From Nitrosotalea sp. (lineage in GTDB: Archaea; Thermoproteota; Nitrososphaeria; Nitrososphaerales; Nitrosopumilaceae), in contig JAJPEA010000027.1 of NCBI GenBank assembly GCA_023252335.1, forward strand, positions 1 to 16,750: 16,750 bases of DNA, written 5' to 3'. A program made the position numbers and the translations under genes. The notes under the pieces are model-generated. The model was given only the letters and a program-made list of their open reading frames with translations. It made no database searches and was not told where the DNA came from. Positions 1 to 7,292 of this stretch are shown piece by piece (within the stretch, counting starts at the first letter, position 1; each line of letters begins with the position of its first letter).

Positions 1-2
1 TT

Positions 3-323
3 ACCCGTGAGAAGATGCTAAAGATATTCGAATTGATGAATTTGATGAATATAGAAGAACCAGAGGGGGGAGTGGCCCAATTGGATTCCATAGGAGCCAA
101 GATATGGAATGTTATAGACAAGAATTTCCCCATAGGCAAATTTACCTCCTCCATGATATTGGAAAAATACGAAGACGAGTATGAGGAGCCAATTAAGCTG
201 AGTGTGATCTCTACATATCTATCCAGGTTTGCAGTAAAGGGTAAGGTGGCAAGAGAAAAGCAAGGAAAAGAATGGGCCTACCAGATACTAAAGATAGCCC
301 AGAGAGAAAAGAATGGGCCTTAG
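3..323 (+). CDS. Winged-helix-like small protein, probably 5' truncated by the window edge
   Basis: The reading frame is open to the left edge, with no stop before the first ATG at 15, so the true start may lie outside the window. The visible product is about 102-106 residues. After a short helical lead (about 1-20) it reads like a compact winged-helix fold. A helix around GAKIWNVIDKNF is followed by a segment with a TSSMILEKYEDEY helix, then a likely recognition helix (LSVISTYLSRFAVKGKV), and a basic beta-wing ending in EWAYQIL. This layout is common in small archaeal transcription regulators and suggests DNA binding, but I do not recognise a specific family. Its TAG stop overlaps the TAA stop of the convergent AbrB-type gene by two bases. 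The function is inferred only from fold-like patterning. Confidence 0.55.
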   Translation, partial: TREKMLKIFELMNLMNIEEPEGGVAQLDSIGAKIWNVIDKNFPIGKFTSSMILEKYEDEYEEPIKLSVISTYLSRFAVKGKVAREKQGKEWAYQILKIAQREKNGP

Positions 324-472
324 GAGATTACTACCTTTTTGACCACGAGGTGATCCCCATCTATTGTGATCTTAACATAGTCTCCTTTCTGAAGTTCCAA
401 AAATTTTCTAAAGTCTTTAGGGATGGAAATCGTTCCTGCTGTAGTAATTTTGATTAATTGCTCATTAGGCAT
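320..472 (-). CDS. AbrB/SpoVT-like swapped-hairpin DNA-binding protein, 50 residues
   Basis: This short gene is easy to miss. Read on the minus strand from the ATG at 472, it gives 50 residues beginning MPNEQLIKITTAGTISIPKD and ending in a beta strand (HLVVKKVVIS). The pattern is the classic AbrB/MazE/SpoVT half-site fold: a first strand, a TxxGTISIPKDFRKFLEL segment (the usual 'G.i.IPk.iR..L.l..Gd' signature), then KGDYVKITIDGDHLVV. Such proteins dimerise by swapping hairpins and bind DNA as regulators or as antitoxins. No toxin-like partner is visible beside it. A TATA-like element (TTAAATTATT on the minus strand, about 492-501) sits about 25 bases before the ATG, which supports this start and a leaderless transcript. 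The family call is firm; the target is unknown. Confidence 0.82.
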   Translation of the reverse strand: MPNEQLIKITTAGTISIPKDFRKFLELQKGDYVKITIDGDHLVVKKVVIS

Positions 473-647
473 GTTATTATATTATAAGAACAATAATTTA
501 AGAATTTACAATTAACTAAGATTATTAAAATATGATGATTTTTGATGACTTTGACAGAAAACTGGAGAGTTTGTGGATTAAATTAATTGGAAAATGACTT
601 GGGACAATCCCTAATTCTTGATCTGAAAACTAGCTGTGTTCTAAAAG

Positions 648-1205
648 CTATTGGGCTGGGGCCATCTTGACAACCCCTATCCTTGTGAGACCTTTGTCAG
701 TTATTTTGTAAGAAAATGGCTTTGTTGTCATGTCTCTTTCTACCAAACCCTCCTCAAACAACTTCTTTAGCGTACGTGATGTATGTTCTCTAGTCCTTCC
801 TAATGTGACTTGAATGTCACGTGATGTCATAGACTTTTCTGTGATTAAGCGTAGGACATGATCTGTGACATTTCCAAACTGCATATTCTGGATTCTCTCC
901 TTTGGCTTTTCCTCTTTGACTATTACTGGAGGCTCTTGCTGTATCTTTTGCTCCTTTGGCTTTGGAATTTGTGCCTGGGGAACTTCCTGGGTTTCCTGTG
1001 CCATTTCTACTGAATCTAAACGAATTTTCATATCAATTAACAAATTTTCATAATACTGTAAGCGTTCTGTTAGAATTTTTGCATTTTCAGCATCTGATTT
1101 TAGTCGTGGCTTGACCTTGTTGTACACCCTAATGGCGACTAGTCCACCAACAAATGACAAAAATATACCTAAAATGACTCCTACGTCTGGTATGTCTACT
1201 AACAT
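648..1205 (-). CDS. Membrane-anchored winged-helix regulator
   Basis: The product is 185 residues from the ATG at 1205; a GTG directly before it (1208) is the alternative start. Residues about 8-25 are one hydrophobic helix (VGVILGIFLSFVGGLVAI) followed by basic residues, which places the remainder in the cytoplasm. Residues about 37-72 are charged and heptad-like, consistent with a coiled coil for dimerisation. Residues about 73-107 are a Pro/Glu/Lys/Gln-rich flexible linker. Residues about 108-178 form a MarR/ArsR-like winged helix: DHVLRLITEKSMTSRDIQVTLG, then the recognition helix REHTSRTLKKLFEEGLVERD, then a beta-wing ending YKITDKG. The architecture suggests a membrane-tethered transcription regulator. 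No sensor domain is visible outside the membrane. The ligand and targets are unknown. The upstream gap carries repeated GATGTGA/TCACATC elements that could be its own operator. Confidence 0.75.
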   Translation of the reverse strand: MLVDIPDVGVILGIFLSFVGGLVAIRVYNKVKPRLKSDAENAKILTERLQYYENLLIDMKIRLDSVEMAQETQEVPQAQIPKPKEQKIQQEPPVIVKEEKPKERIQNMQFGNVTDHVLRLITEKSMTSRDIQVTLGRTREHTSRTLKKLFEEGLVERDMTTKPFSYKITDKGLTRIGVVKMAPAQ

Positions 1206-1221
1206 CACGATGTAACGTCAA

Positions 1222-1303
1222 GTGATGTGATTTATCATGTTTGGGTAAAATTATTTCACATCTTACACATCAATGTCAAACATATCTTATCACATCGCAT
1301 CAC
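1222..1303. repeat. Cluster of GATGTGA / TCACATC elements, candidate operator
   Basis: The gap upstream of the membrane-anchored regulator holds GATGTGA at 1224-1230, TCACATC at 1256-1262, ACACATC at 1265-1271, TCACATC at 1290-1296 and a partial copy, GCATCAC, at 1297-1303. The first copy is inverted relative to the others. The cluster lies between the regulator start and the end of the upstream gene, where a promoter should be. Autoregulation is an inference. Confidence 0.35.
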
Positions 1304-1340
1304 AACCTTTTGCCAAAACATGCCTATTTTTGAAGCCAAA

Positions 1341-1703
1341 TCATAGATTGCAGGTCCGTTTTAGTACTTCCTGTATCACAGACATGATTTGTTCCTCACG
1401 TTCTGGGAAAACATCACTACTTTGTATCACAGAAACCTGCTCAGAAAGGCGATTTATCACATCCACATCATCATTACCAAGCACGCCTAGGCTCCTGAGC
1501 AGGATCCATGAATAGCACAATGCAGTCAACTTGTCTTTAGATTGAGTTACCTGTCGATAAAATGCCCCTTTACTGATAGTAAACTGCGAATCTACAAGGT
1601 CCCTACGTTTTAAAATAATTGCAATTTGTCGTTCAGTAAACAGTGATTTTTGTATAATTTGTCTAATAATATTACTAAAATTATCATCAGGAGGATTGCT
1701 CAT
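1341..1703 (-). CDS. Uncharacterised helical protein with HTH-like pattern
   Basis: I chose the ATG at 1703 (120 residues, starting MSNPPDDNFSNII) over an upstream ATG at 1733, because the ten extra residues overlap the probable promoter. The product is soluble and almost entirely helical, with no membrane segment. Residues about 19-40 (LFTERQIAIILKRRDL) and the following SKGAFYRQVTQSKDKL look like two helices of a helix-turn-helix. A leucine-rich helix (LTALCYSWILLRSLGVL) and an acidic C-terminal half suitable for dimerisation come next. I do not recognise the family; DNA binding is only a suggestion. It shares strand with the membrane-anchored regulator downstream, but the 130-base gap with repeats suggests separate promoters. 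It is divergent from the GGGP synthase operon, with 65 bases between the two starts. Confidence 0.65.
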   Translation of the reverse strand: MSNPPDDNFSNIIRQIIQKSLFTERQIAIILKRRDLVDSQFTISKGAFYRQVTQSKDKLTALCYSWILLRSLGVLGNDDVDVINRLSEQVSVIQSSDVFPEREEQIMSVIQEVLKRTCNL

Positions 1704-1722
1704 AGCTATACAAATCTGTATA

Positions 1723-1732
1723 ACTATATTCA
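1723..1732 (-). promoter_or_regulatory. TATA-like box for the 1703 gene
   Basis: On the minus strand the sequence reads GAATATAGTT, centred about 25 bases before the ATG at 1703. This is the spacing expected if transcription starts at or next to the start codon. Confidence 0.3.
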
Positions 1733-1739
1733 ATTAAAC

Positions 1740-1746
1740 TTTTAAT
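1740..1746 (+). promoter_or_regulatory. TATA-like box for the GGGP synthase-polD operon
   Basis: TTTTAAT is centred 26 bases before the ATG at 1769, implying a leaderless or nearly leaderless transcript. It lies back to back with the promoter of the divergent gene. Confidence 0.4.
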
Positions 1747-1768
1747 CAATAGGTATTCAACCCTTCAT

Positions 1769-2518
1769 ATGCAAAAGACAGAAAATTATCTTCATGCTAC
1801 AAGAAAGAAAAAGGGAACACTTCTCTTTGTGTTAATAGATTCTGAGAATTCTGCAGGACGTTCTGCCTCAACATTGGCCAAAGACGCAGAAAAAAATGGC
1901 GCCTCTGCAATCTTAGTTGGTGGCTCATCGGCTGTTGATCAACTTACAATGACTGAGACTGTATCTAGCATCAAAAAAGCAGTCAAGATACCTGTAATTC
2001 TCTTTCCTGGAAATGTTACAGGCGTAGTTCCTGGCGCTGATGCAATACTTTTCAGTTCACTTTTGAACTCGGATAATCCATACTTTATCTCACAAGCACA
2101 AGCCTTGGGAGCACCAAGTGTTCTAAGATTTGGCCTTGAACCCCTTCCTACAGCCTATATCATCATTGGTGAGGGAACTACTGTCTGGCATGTAGGCTCG
2201 GTGAGAACAATTCCCTTTGACAAGCCTGGCCTTGCAGTCATGTATGCCTTGTCTGCTCAATTCATGGGAATGAGATTTGTGTACCTGGAGGCAGGTTCTG
2301 GTGCTAAATCTAGCGTGAAACCTGAAATGGTTGCAGCAGTAAGGAAACTTTTCAAAGGATTTCTCATAGTCGGTGGAGGCATTAAAAGCCCAGAAACTGC
2401 TGAGCAGATAGCAAAAGCTGGTGCAGATGCCATTGTAATTGGGACTTTTATTGAGAACGGCGGAAGTTTCAAAACAATTTCCGATATCGTAAAAGCCATC
2501 CAATCCATTAGGAAATAG
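1769..2518 (+). CDS. Geranylgeranylglyceryl phosphate synthase
   Basis: This enzyme joins geranylgeranyl diphosphate to sn-glycerol-1-phosphate, the first ether-bond step of archaeal membrane lipid synthesis. The 249-residue product has the family's usual length and TIM-barrel signature. Visible motifs are LIDSENS (22-28), LVGGSSAVD (49-57), VILFPGN (76-82), ADAILFSSLLNSDNPYFI (90-107), YLEAGSGA (172-179), GGGIKS (202-207) for phosphate binding, and AGADAIVIGT (217-226). One oddity is LIDSENS, where most relatives have an LIDPD/E-type motif; the acidic Asp24 is kept. YIIIGEGTTVW also differs from the usual YIIIEPGGTV pattern. The gene ends one base before the DNA polymerase D large-subunit gene, so the two are almost certainly co-transcribed. 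The assignment is secure from the combination of motifs. Confidence 0.93.
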   Translation: MQKTENYLHATRKKKGTLLFVLIDSENSAGRSASTLAKDAEKNGASAILVGGSSAVDQLTMTETVSSIKKAVKIPVILFPGNVTGVVPGADAILFSSLLNSDNPYFISQAQALGAPSVLRFGLEPLPTAYIIIGEGTTVWHVGSVRTIPFDKPGLAVMYALSAQFMGMRFVYLEAGSGAKSSVKPEMVAAVRKLFKGFLIVGGGIKSPETAEQIAKAGADAIVIGTFIENGGSFKTISDIVKAIQSIRK

Positions 2519-2519
2519 C

Positions 2520-5500
2520 ATGTCTGAGAACCTAGCACTGCGACTCAAAGAAGTCCCAATGCCTCAAGACTATTTTGAATACTACACCAAGATATCAGAA
2601 GAAGTCTTTACTATTTTTGAACAAGCCGCATCTGCCAAGGCAACACTCTCAGATTCTTCTGGAATGGTAGAGCCCAAGATCGCTTTTGATCTTGCAGATC
2701 GTGTATCTAAAATGCACGACATTGACGTAACTGACAATCTAAGATCTCTCATTCAAAATACCACAAAAGAATTAGCTGCTCTAAGGCTTGCAGAAGATAT
2801 AGCACAAGGCAAGTACTCTGGACCTGACACTGATCTTCAGGAAAAACTTGATCTTGCAGTGCGTGTGGCCTTGGCTATAGTTACAGAAGGAGTCACTATT
2901 GCTCCCCTTCAGGGCATAAGTGAGGTTCTGATAAAGAAAAATGCAGATGGCACTGAATATCTCTCTGTGTCATTTGCAGGTCCTATCAGATCAGCAGGAG
3001 GAACAGAGGCTGCCTCTACCATGCTCATTGCAGATCATGTGCGAAAGATAGCTGGGCTTGCAAAATATCAAGCAAATTCATTTGATGATGAGACTGGCCG
3101 GTTTGTAGAAGAGCTAAGGGTATACGAAAGAGAGGTTGGAAGCTTTCAATTCCACGTTCCTGACCAAGATGTGATAAATGTCATCTCTAATCTTCCAGTA
3201 GAACTTGATGGTGTAGATACCGACCTAGTTGAGATTGTAAGCCACAGGAACATGGTGCGAATAGGTACCAATAGGGTTCGAGGTGGTGCCCTTCGTGTTC
3301 TCAATGATGGCCTAATTGGAAGATCCCGTAAACTACTCAAACTCATTGAATTGTACAAGCTCGATGGTTGGGACTGGCTCAAAGACCTCAAGGGGGCCAT
3401 TCAAACAGGTGATGCCGATGCTGCAGCACATAGAATGAGAGAGGTGATTACAGGAAGATCTGTCCTTTCCATGCCTAAGAAGCTTGGAGGGTTTCGACTA
3501 CGGTACGGCCGTGCCTGCAATACTGGATTTGCCTCAATTGGTATTCATCCAGTGGTTGCAGAGATACTTGATCATGCAATAGCTGTAGGCACCCAGATCA
3601 AGCTTGATGTGCCTGGTAAAGCCTCAACTGTGGCCTTTGTGGACTCGCTTGACACTCCTATTGTCAGACTGACAAATGGAAATGTTGTAAAAATCAAGAA
3701 TACTGCACATGGAATTTCTCTGAAACCGCACATTTCAAAGATTTTGCATCTTGGTGACATTTTGATAAGTTATGGAGACTTTTTAGAAAATAATGCCGAG
3801 CTTGTGCCTACTGGATATGTAGAAGAGTTTTGGGCCCAAGAACTACAAGACAAGGTAACAAAATACGAACCAAATGACACTGAACTTTTAAGCTATGTAT
3901 ACAAGACACCAGATCTAGAAGAAGCCTTTAGGATATCATTGAATTTTGGTATTGGTCTTCATCCACATTATCTGTACTATTGGGATCAAATTACAATTGA
4001 AGAATTTGAAAAAATTCTCAAACCTACAAAATCTGATCCAGACCTCATCATTTATCCAATGGATGCAAAAGATATTTTGGAAAAATTGGGCGTTCCACAT
4101 GAAGTTGCAGGAGACAGTCTTCTTCTAAAAGACATAGAGGCCAAGGTCTTTTTCTATTTGTTATTTAGAAAACAAATCCAACTTGAAAAAGATCTCTCTG
4201 TTCCACAAATCATAACAAAATCATCTGGCATAAAAATACCAAATAAATTTTCAACCTCTATTGGAGTAAGGGTTGGAAGACCAGAAAAAGCTGCATTGCG
4301 AAAAATGAAGCCCCCTGTACACACTTTATTTCCAGTGGGAAACAAGGGTGGGGCATCCCGTGATTTGCTCAAGGCAGCAAAACAGCCAAACTTTTACTGT
4401 AACATATACAATAGATTTTGCAAAAAGTGTAACACTCCTTCTATTAGCATAGCATGTCCCAAGTGTAATACAAAGACAAGTACAATCTACATATGCAAAA
4501 AATGCAGAGATGAAATTGAGACAGATTATTGTCCAAAATGCAAGTCTAGGGCACATGGTCACTCGTATCGCTCATTTCCTCTCAAAGATCTCTTGTATGC
4601 TGCTCAGGAAAGGACTGGATATAGGGCCCAGGAGCCATTCAAGGGCGTAAAAGAGCTCATAAACCAAGATAGGGTACCAGAACCGCTTGAAAAGGGTCTG
4701 ATAAGGCAAAGTCTAGGACTAAATGTCTTCAAGGATGGAACAATAAGATTTGATACAACAAATGCACCTCTCTCCCACTTTAGACCATCTTGGATTGGAG
4801 TAACACCAGAAAAACTAGTTGAGCTTGGATATACGCATGATACAAACGGCAATCCACTAGAAAACTCTAATCAGCTTGTTGAGCTTCGAGTACAGGATGT
4901 AATAATTCCCAAAGAATGCGGAGACAGTCTTGTTTTTGTCTGTCAGTACATTGACAGAGAGCTTGCAAAACTTTTTGGGCGACCGCCATTTTACAATGTG
5001 AAAAGTACTGATGATCTTGTGGGCCATCTTATCATTGGTCTTGCACCGCACACATCTGTTGGAATTGTGGGAAGAATAATTGGATATACCAACACCCAGG
5101 TATGTCTTGGGACTGCGGTATGGCATTCTGCAAAAAGACGTGATGCTGATGGCGATGCAGATTCTATCATGTTGCTAATGGACAGTCTACTTAATTTCTC
5201 AAGATTATTTTTGTCTGATAGAATAGGTGGGCTGATGGATGCTCCACTACTTGTTCAACCTATTGTGATTCCACAAGAGGTACAAAGACAAGCTCACAAC
5301 TTTGAAGTTGTCAAGGCATATCCACTCTCATTCTTCGAGTCCACACTTGTACGAGAAAAGGCAAGTGAGATAAAAGATGTCGAGATTCTAAAATCAAGAC
5401 TGGAAACAGAAAGACAATTTCTTGGCCATGATTTTACACACATGACATCTACACTGACCACATCAAAATCAAGGAGTGCCTATTCTACACTTGGTTCATT

Positions 5501-5894
5501 GCTTGAGAAACTTGACATGCAGATAAGAACTGCAGACATCATAAATGCAGTTGACCCAAGTGAGGTAGTTTCAATGGTGATGACCACTCACCTGCTTCCA
5601 GATATAATGGGAAATCTCAGGTCATACTCTGGCCAATCTTTCCGATGTACTACATGTGGTGCAAGCTATAGGAGAGTTCCTCTAGTTGGTAAATGTCTTG
5701 ACTGTGGCAATAGATTGATCCAGACCATGACTAGACCATCTGTACAAAAATACCTCAAACTGGCAAGGAGAATGCTGAACAAGTATACAATATCGCCCTA
5801 TCTTAGAGGACGTGTACTTGCACTCTTGGATGAATTAGAGCTAGTCTTTGGTAAAGAAGAAAGCAGTCAATCTATTCTTACAGACTTTGCCTAG
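2520..5894 (+). CDS. polC: DNA polymerase II (PolD) large subunit DP2
   Basis: This is the catalytic subunit of the archaeal D-family replicative polymerase, which works with the small exonuclease subunit DP1 (not in this window). The product is 1124 residues. The conserved N-terminal block FAGPIRSAGGTEAA lies at 152-165. A Cys cluster at 627-674 (C627, C634, C637, C646, C649, C659, C662, C671, C674) matches the zinc-binding central region. The catalytic motif RRDADGDAD at about 873-881 supplies the two invariant aspartates, probably Asp877 and Asp879. A second zinc finger is C1043, C1046, C1058, C1061. No intein interrupts the DGD site, a known insertion point in some euryarchaea. The last eight residues, QSILTDFA, resemble a PCNA-interacting motif. 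Its TAG stop interlocks with that of the convergent serine hydroxymethyltransferase gene. Confidence 0.97.
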   Translation: MSENLALRLKEVPMPQDYFEYYTKISEEVFTIFEQAASAKATLSDSSGMVEPKIAFDLADRVSKMHDIDVTDNLRSLIQNTTKELAALRLAEDIAQGKYSGPDTDLQEKLDLAVRVALAIVTEGVTIAPLQGISEVLIKKNADGTEYLSVSFAGPIRSAGGTEAASTMLIADHVRKIAGLAKYQANSFDDETGRFVEELRVYEREVGSFQFHVPDQDVINVISNLPVELDGVDTDLVEIVSHRNMVRIGTNRVRGGALRVLNDGLIGRSRKLLKLIELYKLDGWDWLKDLKGAIQTGDADAAAHRMREVITGRSVLSMPKKLGGFRLRYGRACNTGFASIGIHPVVAEILDHAIAVGTQIKLDVPGKASTVAFVDSLDTPIVRLTNGNVVKIKNTAHGISLKPHISKILHLGDILISYGDFLENNAELVPTGYVEEFWAQELQDKVTKYEPNDTELLSYVYKTPDLEEAFRISLNFGIGLHPHYLYYWDQITIEEFEKILKPTKSDPDLIIYPMDAKDILEKLGVPHEVAGDSLLLKDIEAKVFFYLLFRKQIQLEKDLSVPQIITKSSGIKIPNKFSTSIGVRVGRPEKAALRKMKPPVHTLFPVGNKGGASRDLLKAAKQPNFYCNIYNRFCKKCNTPSISIACPKCNTKTSTIYICKKCRDEIETDYCPKCKSRAHGHSYRSFPLKDLLYAAQERTGYRAQEPFKGVKELINQDRVPEPLEKGLIRQSLGLNVFKDGTIRFDTTNAPLSHFRPSWIGVTPEKLVELGYTHDTNGNPLENSNQLVELRVQDVIIPKECGDSLVFVCQYIDRELAKLFGRPPFYNVKSTDDLVGHLIIGLAPHTSVGIVGRIIGYTNTQVCLGTAVWHSAKRRDADGDADSIMLLMDSLLNFSRLFLSDRIGGLMDAPLLVQPIVIPQEVQRQAHNFEVVKAYPLSFFESTLVREKASEIKDVEILKSRLETERQFLGHDFTHMTSTLTTSKSRSAYSTLGSLLEKLDMQIRTADIINAVDPSEVVSMVMTTHLLPDIMGNLRSYSGQSFRCTTCGASYRRVPLVGKCLDCGNRLIQTMTRPSVQKYLKLARRMLNKYTISPYLRGRVLALLDELELVFGKEESSQSILTDFA

Positions 5895-7213
5895 CGGATC
5901 TTTATGTAATCATAGCCGCCATGTTTGCTTTCAAAACAATAGCGAACCTTCTGGAACTCTTTTCTAAATTTCTTGACATCTAGTGCCACCTTTTTCTTGT
6001 CTTTTTTGTCTATTACTACTTTTTTGATAAACTTGGCCACTTCTTTCATGTCTGATTCTTTCATGCCAAGTCGTGTGAGTTCTGCAACACCAAGTCTCAT
6101 TCCACCTGGATGGAAATAATTGCGTCCGGCCTTGATATCTCCTGGAATGAGTTGTCTGTTTACGATTATGTTTGCTTTTTCAAGATCTGCTTCAATTGTT
6201 CCACCATCACCAAACGAGAGTACGTTTACAACTATCTGATGAGATTTTGTAAATCCCCGTTTTTCACCAAGTACTGAAAAACCATATGAGTTAAGGGCCT
6301 CTGCAAGTGCCTTTGCATTCTTTATGACTTGGACTGCATATTTTTTACCAAATTCTAACATCTCTGCATAAGCAATTGCCTTTCCTGCCATGTGATGCAA
6401 ATGATGATTGCTGGTCATTCCTGGGAATGTAGCCTTTTTGATACTTTCACCATATTTTTCAAATGAGCAGACCATTCCACCCTGAGGACCAAACAAAGTC
6501 TTGTGTGTGCTCATTGTCATTGCGTCTGCACCTTCTCTTAATGGATCCTGGAACTGTCCGCCTGCAATGAGACCTGCAACATGTGCACCATCATAATTGA
6601 CAAACATATTGTAACTTTTCAGAAAATCTGCAAGCTCTTTTACTGGATGTGGAAACAAGAAAACTGAACCTCCAAACATTGCTAATTTTGGAATCTTTCC
6701 GGCTTTTTCAAGTTCTTTGACCTTGTCTTTTGTCTTGTCAACATCGATTGTCATCTCTTCGGCATCAAATGGATAAAATTCAATGTCTAGTCCATGGACA
6801 AGACCTGCAGTACCTGCATGTTCTTTTTTACCATGTGATATGTGACCACCTGATGGAATAGAAGGAGCAAGCATTACATCTCCTGGATTTGAAAATGCAG
6901 AATAGATAGCCAAGTTAGCAACAACACCAGAGATTGGTCTTACATCCACAAACTCTGCCTTGAACAGTTTTTTTGCAAGTTCCATGCACTTGAATTCTAC
7001 CTCATCAATGTAGATGCAGCCAGCATAGACCCGTTCACCTGGCCAGCCTTCTGCATACCTGTTGGCAAAATCTGAGACTGTTGCCTCTCGTACTGCTGGA
7101 CTAGTTACATTTTCACTTGCAATAAGAGGAATTGAATTTGCAAACCATTGATTATGTATCTTAAGCTTTGAAAGCACTTCATTGTAAGCAGATCGCGGTG
7201 AAGAACGAGACAT
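5891..7213 (-). CDS. glyA: Serine hydroxymethyltransferase
   Basis: This PLP enzyme interconverts serine and glycine and loads one-carbon units onto the pterin cofactor. The frame opens at a TTG at 7255 (454 residues), but I choose the ATG at 7213 (440 residues, starting MSRSSPRSAYNEVL). A strong TATA box lies inside the 14 extra codons, 27 bases before that ATG. Motifs (440-residue numbering) are PLIASENVTSP near 29-39, NRYAEGWPGERVYAG with the substrate-site Tyr and Glu, YDGAHVAGL at 207-215 with Asp208 and His211 at the PLP ring, and STHKTLFGPQGG with Lys238 as the probable PLP Schiff-base lysine. The C-terminal domain includes NYFHPGGMRLG, where Arg is the expected carboxylate-binding residue. 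The stop overlaps that of polC at a shared CTAG. Confidence 0.96.
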   Translation of the reverse strand: MSRSSPRSAYNEVLSKLKIHNQWFANSIPLIASENVTSPAVREATVSDFANRYAEGWPGERVYAGCIYIDEVEFKCMELAKKLFKAEFVDVRPISGVVANLAIYSAFSNPGDVMLAPSIPSGGHISHGKKEHAGTAGLVHGLDIEFYPFDAEEMTIDVDKTKDKVKELEKAGKIPKLAMFGGSVFLFPHPVKELADFLKSYNMFVNYDGAHVAGLIAGGQFQDPLREGADAMTMSTHKTLFGPQGGMVCSFEKYGESIKKATFPGMTSNHHLHHMAGKAIAYAEMLEFGKKYAVQVIKNAKALAEALNSYGFSVLGEKRGFTKSHQIVVNVLSFGDGGTIEADLEKANIIVNRQLIPGDIKAGRNYFHPGGMRLGVAELTRLGMKESDMKEVAKFIKKVVIDKKDKKKVALDVKKFRKEFQKVRYCFESKHGGYDYIKIR

Positions 7214-7234
7214 GTTTAGTCCCGACAGTTTTCC

Positions 7235-7245
7235 TAATTTAAAAA
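7235..7245 (-). promoter_or_regulatory. TATA box of glyA
   Basis: On the minus strand the sequence is TTTTTAAATTA, centred 27 bases before the ATG at 7213. It is the best TATA box in the window and decides the start of glyA, because it lies within the extra codons of the longer TTG frame. Confidence 0.5.
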
Positions 7246-7292
7246 CATCGTTCAAAGGGTGTTGAAAATTATCTATTTCAAGTGTAAATGAT

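Noticed and set aside
272..457. Plus-strand 61-residue frame overlapping the AbrB-type gene
   Set aside because: Its coding potential is a shadow of the AbrB gene on the minus strand and of the end of the first ORF. The sequence is low in recognisable protein features.
531..626. Possible C/D box RNA (ATGATGA at 532 and CTGA near 623)
   Set aside because: The distance is too long for a typical archaeal C/D guide RNA and no clear D' and C' boxes lie between. Kept only as a possible micro-ORF.
865..1053. Plus-strand ORF rich in Phe, Cys and Ser
   Set aside because: It lies opposite the coiled coil and Pro/Glu/Lys linker of the membrane-anchored regulator; its composition is the antisense of that low-complexity stretch.
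5130..5160. Intein at the DP2 catalytic site
   Set aside because: This is a known insertion point in some euryarchaeal polymerases, but the RRDADGDAD motif is uninterrupted here.
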